64,000 bases of DNA from Symsagittifera roscoffensis (taxonomy: Eukaryota; Xenacoelomorpha; Acoela; Convolutidae): assembly GCF_963678635.1 (NCBI RefSeq), contig NC_087066.1, positions 6,539,954 to 6,603,953 of the forward strand, given 5' to 3'. Under the pieces are notes generated by a model. That model saw only the letters and a list, made by a program, of their open reading frames with translations, searched no databases and was not told the DNA's origin. The position numbers and the translations under genes were made by a program. Below, piece after piece: positions 40,483 through 53,200 of the stretch. The stretch's first letter is position 1, and each line of letters starts with the position of its first letter.

Positions 40483-40625
40483 TGAAACTTTCGCCCAAAT
40501 ACTACACAGCGACGGAGCGTACAGTTGCTTTTTAGTAGACAGTGAAACAAATACTACACAGCAACAGTTGCTTTTTAGTAGACAGTGAAACATTCGTCCA
40601 AACACTACACAGCGACGGAGCGTAG
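40461..40625. repeat. Triplicated LTR terminus of element C with flank
   Basis: A unit of about 60 bp, ACAGTTGCTTTTTAGTAGAC followed by the LTR end, occurs at 40461, 40521 and about 40564. The second copy is shortened. It includes the last roughly 40 bases of the LTR plus 22 bases of flank. Confidence 0.85.
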
Positions 40626-41468
40626 AAAAAGTACCTATTAACGACTGGCAGGCGTCAGTTACCTTAATCCTACTCGTTTTTCACCGTCTCGACCTTGCCA
40701 GTTGATTTTCTGGTCTGTTTAGGGCTAAGTAAAAAGGAACTATTTTTAGGCCATCAGTCAAACGACTTTTGATCAGCTTTCGTTTACATGCGAACACAAC
40801 CACATAGCTGAGTCTCAGATCCTCAGACTACGTGATTGCTATGAAAAACGCGGCTCGAATATCTATTTTAATATGTTTTTGTGTGACAGTTCTAGATTAA
40901 ATCCATTGGAGATGGATTGACCCTTTCCTCTTTCTAGCTACTCATATTCTAAAATATCAAATAATACCGGTGTTAATTCAAAGTTTCACGACATCCAAGT
41001 AGCTATAAAGTCAGTTTTATATAGTCCCTTCACAAACAACAGTCTCTGGGGGACCAAGCCTCCGCTCCCGTAATCTTCCTGAGATAACGTTCTTATCTCT
41101 TCCAATTTGTGGCCCGGGAGGGTTCCGTGGAATATTCCTTCCCCACTGAAGCTTCCTTCTCCACCAATTTCCACTGCTAAGAGTCTTATCGTGTGTTGTT
41201 GCCACGATAAGAAGCTTCGTATTTCTCGTATCTTGTGCGACCGTTTTCTACTATATTTGTCGTTGTTCTGTTTTTTCGTCCTTTTCAGTCAAAATGGCCG
41301 TCTTTTTGTAATTCTCAGAAATATTCACTCTTCGATCGAAATTTTAAAAATAAAAATTCGAGAATATTCCTACCCTCCTTCGCAATACTTTTTTGTTAAT
41401 AAGGCCTTTATTCGTTTTCTTTTGTGTCGCCGGAACGTTGCGCTGTGCCAATCGGGCAGAATGGCACA
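40586..41468 (-). repeat. Element C 3' LTR
   Basis: About 883 bp, starting TGTGCCAT on the minus strand at 41468. The other end reads TGTTTCA instead of TGTTACA. It contains the CTTATCGTG/CACGATAAG hairpin near 41188-41214. Confidence 0.9.
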
Positions 41469-41469
41469 T

Positions 41470-41482
41470 ACTCCCCGGACAA
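41470..41482 (-). promoter_or_regulatory. PPT-like tract of element C
   Basis: The minus strand reads TTGTCCGGGGAGT, identical to A's tract and one base from the LTR. Confidence 0.6.
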
Positions 41483-42238
41483 GTCCCCATCAATGTCCTT
41501 ATTGATCGCATAACACCGGGTTATCGTCAAGTAGTGTACCAGTTCTCTGTAATCAATCTTACAAATCGCATAAGAAAATGAAATTTATCTACTCCACCTC
41601 AACACACTACGTGTCACAAATGGCATCGTACTACAACTCTCTGCCTTTCAACATTTTCACAAAATTTGCACCATGAGGAGTGTCCTAGATAAAAAAAATT
41701 TTCTGACTACTTACGTCGTCTTGCCATAAAACTTATTTTCGCTCTTTGTGATTAAAAGTGTGACGTTGCACGGCCATGCACCCGTTAAAATTAACTTAAC
41801 ATCACTCACCAAGTATATTCAATTATTTATGCGGTCCTTTCAATATTAAAACTAAGAAACTCTGTGGCTAGGAAAGTTATTGAGTTACTCACCCTTCTCG
41901 AGCGAGTTTACCCAAACTTACCATGCCGCCACACAGTGAAATTGTGTCTTACACAGGTTAAAAACTTGAGTCATGTTTAAATAGGTAAATATACTCACCA
42001 ATGTTCTATATAGATATACATAAGTAGCATAACTAAAATTGTCTTTCAACAATTTTAACAATTGTAACAATTTTCAAAGTCTGGTTTGACCAAACTAGAT
42101 CAAAACAAAAAGTTTAACAAGTTCAATAATCAAAACTTGGTTGATTGGTTCAAGTTTTAACACAAAGACAATCAAGTTTTTCCTCCTTCTCTTCTTTTCT
42201 TGCTCACGTCTTCACTTGTTCTCTTCATTTCATCATCT
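41483..42238 (-). other. Element C 3' untranslated region
   Basis: AT-rich sequence aligning with A 32837-33558. No gene is seen. Confidence 0.7.
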
Positions 42239-44727
42239 TCATTCCATTGCTTCTCCATCCTGATCTTCAGCTGCTGCACGGAACCAAGGCATCAACCTTT
42301 GCCTTGACCATATTCTTTCAATGGCTTTGGGTATTCTCAGAACCTTGCAGGTGGTTCTGAAAGATCCAATTCACGGCTCATCTTCACGTTGTTCGGCTGC
42401 TCAGGAGTCGGCACGGCCGTCTCCTGTTCACTTGTGTCCGCGTTAGCCTCCAACCATCTCACTGCCAGCATGGCACTAACCACCACGATTGACACCTGTT
42501 GATTCTGATCGGGCAACCCCGTAGAGTACAACTCCTCCACGTCCCATACTAGGATCAGATTCCCGCGTTTGGGGTAGCATAACGTCTGCGCCAAGCAGTG
42601 GCAAGGATACTCCCCATGGGTTCTCACTATGTTCCTTCGGGTCAGATACCCTGAGGCTCCCAGCAACGGTTCCACCTCCATCAGAATTCTGTGTAAATCG
42701 TCTTTCTCTTCTATGGTGGGGAATTCAGTGGGTAACGCTCCACTCCCTTTCTGCTTTTGGAACTCACTCACATTACCTTCGTTCAATCTCAGGAACTCTT
42801 CACCCACTACGTCTTGCAACTCGCCTTCAGATCTCTTCGGAACTGCCCGAAAGATCTTCGCCAACAAATCATTTGACCTCTCCGACATTCTGGCCAACCT
42901 CACGCACTTTGGCACAGAGAAAAGTTAGTCAATCAACACCTGCTGCGTCCTCGCATCCATCACCACCATGTGTGTAGGATACCTACTATTGCAATATGGT
43001 GCGGAGCTTTAACCCACCAGATATTTTGAACCAGTAGGTTTATGATAGGCTTCACTATCTTTCAGATTCATTTCGTTCTCCAGAGCTTCTCGCCAGCCTC
43101 CGATCTTCTGCTCTGTCTGCAATGCTCCAGGGAATACTTCCACGCTGAGGGACGTCACTATCTCATGGGCACGCTCCAGGCGCTCAAGCGATTCTATCGA
43201 ACTCGTCATGCTACAAAATCCCAAGGCTGTGGTCAAGTTTACATCCGTCACCCCATGACAGTCCGCGACCAACTCCATGCCATTCTTATCCGACATGCTC
43301 AATCTTCCGTACAATCGTGCCAGTTGTCGATGCTGCTCGCTCAGCGTAATCAGGCAGTGTCCCAAGTTGCAAACATGTCCTTCCATCCCACTATGTTGAG
43401 CCAAGCAGGTGCCTTGCTTCAACCAATTGCTCGATGGACTTTCCTCGGATAGCTCCGTGGATGGGTTGCTCTTCCGCTTCGTCATCCTCATGGCCAGCAG
43501 ATGGTGTATCATGGCCAGATCATGTAGACTTGCGTCATCATCCAGGTCTAACATGATATCCGCCGTCATGTCCCAGATTAAACCGGCGTTAGGATGGGGA
43601 CACCAAGAAGGCTTCATGAGTTCCCACATCGTTAATAGACTGGTTTTCAAGGGACCGTCCCAAGAACCACAATCATAACTCACTTGCACCTTCAGCTCGG
43701 GAACCGAGGGTTCGACACCTCGTTCTTTTAAGATAATTACCAGCTTGGGTTGTTCCACCATCAGCATTCCAGTTTCTTTAATCCGTTCAGCCCAGAAATT
43801 GAGCACTATGACTTGCTCATAGTCGAAGTACGCTTCCCTGGCTTCTTCATTCACGAAGGGATTATGCGCCATCCCCGGTATGCCAGACACATATTGGAAC
43901 GACTTCAGTTTCCCTAGTGTTGCAAAGTCTTTTTGTCCCCTGACTGCTTCAATCAACTCCCGGCTCACTTTCAATTCTTTGTTGGAATATCTTCTCACTT
44001 CTTCCAACTTGCGATAGCTCTCCATGTCATTCGACTCCCTATTTGGTACAGTCAACGGTATATCCTGATATAGTTCCGGGAGTGCCCTAAGGAAGTTTCT
44101 TTCACAATCAACTCCCTTTTGCCGAATGATCTTTATGCCTTCTCCCAAAACAGGAGTGGGGATACGATCCACCACGAACCTGACAAAGCAAAGGGCATCC
44201 TTACGCTTAGCCCATGCTATCGCAGAATCGTCTTTTGAAATCAACGCTCGCAGAGCTTCCATCAACTCCAGCTCCTATTCCCGTGATTTCGAATCATTAC
44301 TGGCTTCATATTCCGCCTTCTTGATGCCCATCAAGCACCAAGCCAACCGTACTTGTAGATCAGTTCTCACGCAAGGATGAGCCAGGTATGCTGCCACCGT
44401 CGCAGGTGCATTCATCGTCTCATCGAAGTATTTCCGGAGGGCCGCCCTCCAAGAAATTTCTAGTAGTTTTTCCAATCCGATTTCGTTCGCTTCCGAGGAC
44501 ATTACCGTGCCGCATTCTTTCCGATTTAAGTTAGAATTCTCCGTAAGTCCTTTCAGATATTCCTGCATGGCTCGCTTCTCGCTCCAAGCCATCAGGTGCC
44601 CTCTCACGGAGTTCCTCGCCTTCAACATTTCCACATAAACCCCTGCTGGATCTCCCATGTGGACCGATTCCAGCACAGTGACTCGACTGTACTCGACCAC
44701 GTCGAGTTGTCCTTCCAGTTTCAACTA
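42239..44727 (-). pseudogene. Element C ORF2, C-terminal segment
   Basis: Aligns with A 29981-32836. It is broken by a TAG at about 44275, TAA at about 43009 and about 42926, and a 1-bp loss near 42350. About 380 bp near the 3' end, present in A, is missing at about 42276. The longest open piece (43009-44265) is 418 codons. It has no recognised domain but is conserved enough to confirm that A's segment is a real protein. Confidence 0.8.
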
Positions 44728-45797
44728 GGCCATGTTGGTTCGCGAGGGCCTGTAATCTTCAAGTCCTCCAGATCTACACTGACTGATGATCTCCAACTCT
44801 AGCTTAGTGTCTGCCAGGGTTCGTGCTGTCTTCTTTGATTTCATGGCTGTCGTGGTCAGACCTGCCAAGAGCATAGGGGGTATCAGATTCTCTTTTTCTC
44901 CCCCGGTCAGCGTCGCACCATCTCCTTGCCCGCTCTCGCCTGAACGGCCTGCGCTCGTCAGAGAGGCCACCACTGCGCTGGCTTTCGACTTCATCACTCT
45001 CGGGTTCACGGCTCGACTTCCTGTCTTCCCTTTTAGTCGCTTCAGCCCCTTTCTGGCTCGTCTAACGGGTAATTTCTTTGTGACCTGCTGATCATCGGCA
45101 CTGTCTTCTGTAACTAACTCGGTCAGAACATCAGACTCCATGGAGTTCACTATTTTCTCCAGGACCTCATGCATGATGGGTTGGTTCAATCCCACCTTCA
45201 TTATGGACTGCGTCCCATATCGTCGTATCACGTCCCATGACCTTTCCATGAAATTCACTCGGCTCCAGGTTGCCCCTGTCTTGCCTTCTAGTTCACTTTG
45301 ATATCTCTCCCATTCCTCTTCCCGTAGCGTACTCAGGAAGCATACCCTCATTGACTCTTCGACTTTTCTCCTCCTTGGTGACTCATGGAGCAGTCTTTGC
45401 GGATCCCTATCTCGGCACTGTCTCGCCTGACTTATTGGGTCCACCGGGGATAAGTCGGCCGACGCCTCCTTTTTAGGGGGCATGAAAGACGATGGCGTCA
45501 TCAGCAATAGACTCCCATCGACTTCCCCATCGTCGTCTTTACTGAACCGGTATTCTAGCAAGTCTCTCTCCAACGCTCCTAGATCCATCTCACCCGGTTT
45601 TCCCGTCTTTCCCTCGATGTCGTTATCGTTATCGTCCTGATCCATCAATTCATCGTCATCTGCATCAGGTTTCGGCTTGGGTCCTGAAGGGCCTTGTCGT
45701 GTGTCTGTGCCCGAGTCCGGCCGCGCCGGTACGGTCATGTCTCCTGCGTGATAAAACAATTCATCGTTCACCAGGAATTCTACAGACTCCTCGCCAT

Positions 45798-45813
45798 GTG
45801 GTGCCGTGGTGCC
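45798..45813. repeat. 8-bp tandem duplication breaking C ORF2
   Basis: GTGGTGCC is repeated head to tail (45798-45805, 45806-45813). A has a single, slightly different unit. The extra 8 bp shifts the frame. Confidence 0.8.
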
Positions 45814-46421
45814 AGGTCCTCTATCGTTATGTATGAGCCTCCTCTGCTCTTCTTTGCCACTTCCAGCATCACTACTTTCCCTTCTCCTGACCACTTCAGT
45901 CTTGATAAGTCATCTGTGGGAGTATACACCTCATTCCACATTTCAGCCGAGACCTCTGGTCTCCTGGAAGGTAGTGCCTTGATCTTTTTCCTACTCCAAG
46001 CATCAGGAAATGAGAAGCCAAACGTGTGCGCGGCTGCAACATTCCAGCTGATGAAGCGCGGCTCCATCCCTTCACTCCTTTTCAGCATCCTCTTCTCTGC
46101 ATCACGAGCTGCTCCGATGCGAGGGGCAATGACGGGAGATGTGACTCCCAAAAACGTCCTCCTTATCGGTGGATACCGAGGGCATTGGTCCGGCAGCGGC
46201 CTGGACCCGGAAAGCCACACTTGCTGGTTCTCTTTCGCAGGTGCGTGGGCTTCTGGCAAGAGTGGGACTCTCATTGCCGCTCCTGTATCTTTCAGTACTG
46301 GTCTCAGATTCCAAAGCTTCGGGTTAAACTGGATGTGGGAAAGGTCCTCACGGCCCATTCGGCACTTGAAGTAGTTGTTGAAATCCATCAACACCCAACC
46401 TGGCTCCGCTATTCTTCCGAA

Positions 46422-46513
46422 CAGTCTATCGTCGCTGGCCAGCCCTCTCAGCTCCCTCTGCTCTACACAGCCTATCGTCGCTGGCCAGCCCTCTCAGCTC
46501 CCTCTGCCCTCTC
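46422..46513. repeat. 47-bp tandem duplication in C ORF2
   Basis: Two copies of CTATCGTCGCTGGCCAGCCC and following bases, 47 bp apart (46422 and 46469). The length is not a multiple of three. Confidence 0.85.
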
Positions 46514-46703
46514 CGCTGCCAATTCAGCACGGAACAATCCACGACTGAGACCAGGTTGACATACAACACAGAATTCCTGTATGCCTTGACTTGCACGTCC
46601 GGGAACGCGAAAGACATCACCGGTCCATACACCACCGTGACGAATTCCCGCAGTCCGTGAATCAGAGCCAACGGATCGATCCGCATCATGACAGCCAAAT
46701 CTG

Positions 46704-49700
46704 TCAGCAAGGGCATGCCACAATACTGCTTACACTCACCCGCATCCGTCGCCACCTTATCTTCTCCCGTGACGCTTCTGTTCTGTTGCAAGAGATATTG
46801 GAGCAGGAGAACCTCCAGTCTTTCATATATCTGAGCGAGGCGGTTTCCAACTGCGCGTTGAACTCACGACTTGCTCCCTGGAGTTGTTCAGGGTAACGCA
46901 ACAGCACAAGCAAATCACCCAGTCGACCGTAGGTCATGGCAATCAGAGTACGGAAGCCATCCAATCTCAAATCTGCCAACGCTTGGGTGAAGAGGTTCGC
47001 CGGTCCCTTCACGAAATTCTCATGACCAAATGTCACGTACAGGGCTAATATCAGGCCAATCGACAGCGACAGCTTCCTGATATCCTTGACAAAGCTCGCG
47101 ATCAGGTTCCGAGATGCCCTCGGGTAGCACGTCGACAGGAAGGATGGCGTCCATCCCACTCCCATTCCACCCAAGATGGCATCCGATCGTTCATACTGTG
47201 CCCTCGTGGCTAGTACGTCAGCTTGGAACTTGTCCAACGACATCGTGTTTACGTCCTGCATCAACCTCAACATCATACCCCCAGCTAACTCCCGGGCATC
47301 AAACAAGTTCTTCAGATACACGTGTATCTCTTTGATCACTACCGGCGCATGCTCGAACGCGTCCTCACCCAAGGTGCACAGTCTTGGTGACAAGTACAAC
47401 CATAAGTTGTTGTGCGGCTTCGTGCGCAAAGCCATTGCCATGAGATCTTCTTCCGTTGATGTCATGTTTTTCCTGACTGTCCTTCCCTGCTCATTCTCTG
47501 CATGATCCATCTGTCTGAACCAGAGAAACAGCTCCAACCCCAGAACCTCATCTAGCACCAACCGAGTTGTGCTACAATCCTTGAGTCCCTGTATGGCATT
47601 GGAAATGTCAGCCCAAACGGCAGGAAGCTCAGATCGGGATGGGTAATAATTGTCTGGGTCTACCACTCTGTTCGGGGCAGGAATTATCACGTTGAACCGT
47701 CCCACTGCTATCGTTGTGACCATCGTGTACGCAAACTGAAGGGGTTCTGGCAATGCAGCGTACCCTGGTGACAACACAAAGACCACCTTCACTACCTTTT
47801 GGGTGAAACGTTGTTTTGCTGCTGTTTCTACCTCAGCCATCGCCGAGAGTAATGTCATTATCGCCTCCCCTATGACCTCGTTGCTCGGGATCGACCCATC
47901 CGTCAGACTTGTCAAAAAGCCCCTGCTTTGCAGATGATCATTTGAGCCTGCAACCACCATCACCTGCGGCTCCATGCTGACCACCCTTCGCACACTTAAA
48001 ATCATGCCTATTGCCTGTCCCCAGTCCAATTTAGGCGCCGTCAAGAAAATCACGTCGGGCCAAAAGAGAGAACGGGGCGTATAGAGATAATCGGAACTGG
48101 CCACAATCAGTTACTTGGCAGCTTTCATATCTAAGGGATCATAAGCGGCAAACAGGCCGTCGCCTACTGGGGCCTTCAGTTTCCCATATCTCTGGTCATC
48201 TCCATCCACCGTGGTCGTTCGGGGGTAGTCCCTTGAATAATCGCCAGGCGTCTGACCGGGTGGTTTAGCAAACTGCCTGTACATCTTGTGATGCTTGTTA
48301 TAAGGCTTGTTATCTGCCTGAAACTTGACCTTGCGAGCAGGTGGCGTCAGTTCCCGGGCTCTCTGTCGGACGTCCGTAAGAGACCGGGCATTCAAAGGTC
48401 CAAAGGTATTGTCCTGAGGCAACCCATTCAAGTCTGCGTGCCGGAGCGTAGTCGTGGAGCTGAACTGGTCCTACTCTGCTAGCAGCCAATCCACGCCCGG
48501 TATCCGATATAGTCGCGACACTGTGGGACTTTCTCCACCAATCATTTTCATTGCGTCCTCCCGACACGTCAGGGTATTCATGTTCAACTTCGTTGACATG
48601 TCCGTCTTGTACTGTCCCCAATGACTAGGGTCTGATTGGTTCCAAAGCAGCAAGCTCCCTGGTTCAACTCCCTCCGCTGGCACGGCGCTCGTAGACGGTC
48701 CTGCTGCTGAAGCAGGATTTGCCGTGGCGGGTGGATCGCTCCTCCTAGACACGGTCTGGGAGTTATTCCTGTTCTGATCCACTGATCTCCCGAGTCGGCT
48801 TTCAAGCGGTTGTGTTCTGGGAGGAGGAGCAGTCCCTAGCCTCTCTCTTACGTTTGAGCTCGGAGCGATGGGTATAGCTGCAGCCGTCTCCATTGCCAAG
48901 TGCCCTAGGCGGTTGACGAGGGATTCGGGCACGCTTGCCCTTATTCTACTTCCTCCGGTAGAGCTGGTCCGAGCCAGAGAACTGGTCGCCCTCGACTCCT
49001 GCTCCACTTCCCCCAACTGCGTCTGAAATATATCATTAACCCAGTGTCTCCCTCCCTGTATTCCATCTCTGGTAAGCGCGATGTGATCAATCATGCACAG
49101 CATGTTTTCGAGATCGAGAAGTCGCAGCTCGCCAGGGTTGTTTCTCACCAGATTACGGATCATTTCGTTCCACCGTGTCACGTTGCCATTCATGAAATCT
49201 GCCACTCTGGAATTCCATCATCTTGATGACCTGAGACACTGAGGCTCCGCCAAAGGACAGAGTGGTAGTCTGACCATAGACGAAGATCTCATTCATATCC
49301 CTCACCAAACTGTCTCCTATGATCAAGTGGCGACTCCCTGGGGCGACTTGCGTGATCTGGTGACGTGCCATCAGATTCTTCCTAATGTCTACCACGCTGG
49401 ACTTTTGAAAGGTTCCGCCATGCGTAGTCCCCGAGGTCGCTACCGTGCGGGGTGCTCGCTCCGAGCTATTGGATGAATGATCACGACGTTGGGAAGGAAC
49501 GATCCTACCCAATGTCCGCCCAGTGGTTCTGTTGATCTCATCCATTGTTGCTCTGGCCACTTGATTGAATGATTCTTGGAACTGAGGAGCGAGATAGGTG
49601 TCAGAAGGGTCTGGTATCGTGTTCCTCTGACTGGAAGCCGACTGTTGTGTCTGCTGAGGAGCCTCGGGCCCTCTCGATGCACACAGCTCCTGTACTCTTG

Positions 49701-50356
49701 TCTTGGGGCGTGTGTCGCTGGATCCCTCCGAGGATTTCATCGTCGCTAGAACTTCCTGTGACACTTGGCTCACCTTTACCATATACAGCTCCTTCAGGTG
49801 CTTTATTTCATCCTCCTTGTAGGCCACCTGCAGATCTTTATAATTCTTCTTCCATTCGTCTCTTTCTCGAGCTATCGCTCTATACTCCTGGAGTTTGGCA
49901 CACAGCTCGCTCTGATCTCTCTTTCTTCTCCAACGTCTCAATCGTCTCCGACGTCTGGATTTCTATTTCGCTCACCCTCACTCTTTTCGCTCCGATGAGC
50001 AGCTGCGCAGGTTGGACGGGTAAGGGCATCTCACCTAGCTGATGGTCCCTCTGTTCACCTAGTCCTGGCTCACGAGCCAGGTCGTGGCCAGACATTTCTC
50101 TACGCCGCCATCTCATCAGTCGGTTTCGACCTCTCTCGGCGGTCCCTGACTCACCGAAGGCCAACATCAACACGACTTCTGTAGGGCGATTCCCTCGACC
50201 CTCTCGTCCCAATGCATTGAGGAGCGCGACCACAAACATCGCCAGCCCCGGGTCTTCTCGTTGAAAATCACAATCGATCAGCCGCTGATAGATCTCGTCT
50301 AGAGTCGCTCCTAGACTCGCTGAGAGGAATTCCATTAGTTCGTTCGTGTCACCCAT
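46704..50356 (-). pseudogene. Element C ORF2, N-terminal segment with damaged SGNH hydrolase
   Basis: Starts at ATG 50354-50356 with the same residues as A. A 2-bp loss in a GA run near 49930 shifts the frame. The uninterrupted piece 49153-49941 shows the coiled coil running directly into the hydrolase domain. Block I (Gly-Asp-Ser-Leu) is present near 49303-49314, but a deletion at about 49199 removes block III, and the Asp-x-x-His block is truncated near 49060, so the enzyme is dead. Later breaks are TAG 48471-48473, TAA 48111-48113 and a 1-bp loss near 46818. The region after the hydrolase follows A closely. Confidence 0.82.
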
Positions 50357-50822
50357 TTCTTATCGTGTTGATTCTTGCTGTCGTGTAGTTTCTTCCTGTT
50401 TCGTTCGATTCAATTAATTCAATAAACAATTTCTGATCAATCAAGATCTAAAAAAACAAGTCGCGACTTAAAACCATCATTTTTGGATAAAACATCATTC
50501 ATCTCTTTAAAACTCTTCATTGAAATTCTCTTCTCAATTCTGATTTAAAATTTTAGCACCAAGGTGGATCGTCCACCTGTATCTGTGTCAGGGTAGCACA
50601 AATGAGCGCTGTCACCTTGATGACCTGGATTATTCTAGGTCTTCTAAGACACAAAACATAAAACATATCATAACAATAACATAACACATAAACATCACAC
50701 ATCTACATTATCACATAAAAACATAATCCCTAATATTGTACCTAAAATCTAATCCTAATCTAAGACTTGACACTAATTCTTATCAAGTGAACTTAACAAA
50801 AAAAATCACTTATCGCCAAATG
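50357..50822 (-). other. Element C spacer between Pol and ORF2, with hairpins
   Basis: Non-coding, equivalent to A 23523-23985. The AGGTGGA/TCCACCT hairpin and the following two stems are present at about 50562-50645. Confidence 0.65.
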
Positions 50823-51364
50823 CAATTCCTAGCATATGCTCAGATAGTATTTTTATGTAAGTAAACCTCTATGTCAGTTTCTGAAAATATCACATGTACA
50901 AGTGCGTACAACTCTCTCGGATGTAGTTTCCCCTATTAGGATCATATACAGGTCACTCCTCTCTCAACCAGAAAATCCCTAAGTCGAGTCAAGGCCAATA
51001 CCAAGCTCTCGCTCTCTGGATCTACGTGTTACCTATCAGTGGCCTTGCTAACCAGGAAACACAAATATTTCCCTGGTATCTGTGATGCCACAGGGGGCAG
51101 CGCTATCATTCCTCCCACACCAGGCCTCTGTTTCCATAAAAATTCGATGTTCTTATACTCTCTTTTGAAATCAGCCGCTAGTGCTGTTTTGAAGCTTACG
51201 TCCGCGGTTATCGCTAAAGCGCACGTGCGTTCCGTGAGTATGAAATCGCTGTCCGTTATGACGATATTGTTTGAATAATGGTTCGGTAGGTCAAAATACG
51301 ATTCAAAAAATCGGCCAAAAGGTGGTTTTTTAGCATTCTCGCCCTCTGTCTCTAGTTCTCCGGT
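50823..51364 (-). pseudogene. Element C macro-like domain remnant
   Basis: Translates to the same C-terminal domain as A 23075-23519, but with a TAA (Gln in A) near 51030 and a deletion of about 19 bp near 50945. A stop at 51365-51367 (Glu in A) precedes it. Confidence 0.65.
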
Positions 51365-53200
51365 TTATCTTGCCGAATTCAATTTTTTTATTATCAGATT
51401 TTTGGTGTGGGTGAGTCCTACCCCCACTCCCCGGACAAAAATATCCATCGACGTCCCCGTCGATCGCCCAAAGTCTAGGAGATCGAGGTTGGATTGTGGA
51501 ACACGTAGAGGACCATCTGGGGCGACCCAGCTGGACTCGGTATTGTGATGACTGCTGTATTTGATGCCGTCTTTATCGACGTCCTGAATCGTCAGGATCG
51601 TCTCTTTTGGATCTGTCGGCAGATCATGGAGCCATTCGAGCACGCGGTAGTTCGTTAGTTGTTGCTCATGAGTCTGTTCCGCTTCTGGTTCGAACTCCAC
51701 TTCCAGTTCTGATCGATCGTCGATCCAATCCTGATCCATGTCATTCACCAAGTAGATTTCTTCTAGCACCGCCACTTCGTCCAGTCCTACTAGCGAGTCC
51801 ATGACATCACTTACAACTATCCTGTCTACAACGAAATCCTCGCCGTACGGATTGTATTTCTTCTTGTTTTTTCCTCTCTTGCTCTGGCGTGTTTCCATGG
51901 TGAGAGGAAAGTCAGGCTGTATTCTTTTGTCAATTTCAATTTGTTCCGGGCAGTCCCAGTCTTCCTCGGCATAAGGTAGAGTTTCATCGTCCACCTCTAC
52001 TCGCTCTGTCAACTCCAGATCCAGTGGTAGGTCGCAATCGTCCACCACCTCATTCCCGTCGTTTTTGTCTTGAGTACCCCTTTCATTCACTTCGCAAGGA
52101 GGATCCACTATCAAATAGTCTCCCTCCTGCATGTCCGCTGGGATGCACCAGTCCTCTGACGAGGCATTGTGTGGTTTGATATTTTCCTAATGAGCTGCTC
52201 TTCCAGTGCTCAGTCGATAAAAGCGACCTCCTTGGTGCACCTCTGTTATCTGAAATGGACCACGCCATTTCTTTAATAATTTTCTTGGTTCCTTTTGGTG
52301 GAACCACTTCCTGGAACACCCAGATATAGTCGCCAACTGAGTAGGCTTTTGCATTGGCTGTTTTTTTATGAAACCTCCTTTTTTGTCTAATTTGCGCATG
52401 TTGTGTGTTCCTCATGCATAAGTCATTGAGGTCCTGCTCTCTTCTAATAACATCCCGCACGTACATTTGCGGTGCTGTTCTCTTCCCCTCATATTCAGGG
52501 TAGAAAAACGTCAATGGAAGCGCTTTTTCGTGACCCGTTAGCATCATGTGCGGACTTATTCCCGTGGTAAGCACCCATCCTTTGCGGCAAGTGCTTGTCC
52601 CAGTCATCCATGTAACGTGAGCAATAGACTCTCAGCATGGACACCAGTGCGCGATTTTGCCTCTCGACTAGGCCATTCGTTTGCGGGTGATAAGTGGTCG
52701 AGTGGGCCTGCGCTACCTGCGACCTTTTCATTAACTTCTTCGTGAGATCACCCACGAAGGCTTTGCCATTGTCCGATTGGAATGTGATGGGGCAGCCATG
52801 CCTCGCTATCCACACATTTATCAAATGATCGCATGTTTGTTCCGCCGATGCTGTCATGCAGGGTGCTGCCTCCGCATACTTCGTAAAATGGTCGATCATT
52901 ACCAGCACCTGATTATAGCCCGTTGCTGTCATGCAGATTTTCTGATGATCAATTTGCACCACTTCGTTGAATCCCGACGACTCTATTGACTGTAAGGGGA
53001 ACCTTAGTTTCGCGGAATCCTTCGCCTGCTGACATGACAGGCACGCGGCAATCCACTTTTCACAAGCCTTCCTCAATCCCGGCCATTCGAATCGTTTCTG
53101 TATCCTGTTGTACACTTTGTCCACGCCTTGATGGCCCATCTGATCATGTGAGCGAAAGAGCAATTTGGTCTGGTACAACTGTGGTAACACTATTGAATTG
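51365..53200 (-). pseudogene. Element C integrase and extension
   Basis: The HHCC finger, Ile-Asp-His-Gln (first Asp), Ser-Asp-Asn-Gly (second Asp) and Gly-Leu-Val-Glu-Arg are all present. The frame breaks near 52550, where the segment reading Thr-Glu-His-Ser in A is missing, near 52280, and at a stop near 52190. The acidic extension (51365-52132) is open and close to A's. Confidence 0.83.

Larger units (their letters stand above)
44725..46791 (-). pseudogene. Element C ORF2, middle segment
   Basis: Aligns with A 27965-29980, including the acidic and the Lys/Arg-rich stretches. The TAG at 44725-44727 closes it. Breaks: an 8-bp tandem duplication (45798-45813) and a 47-bp tandem duplication (46422-46513). 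At A's TAA 27962 this copy reads TAT (Tyr), showing that the two ORF2 segments of A were one frame. Confidence 0.8.
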
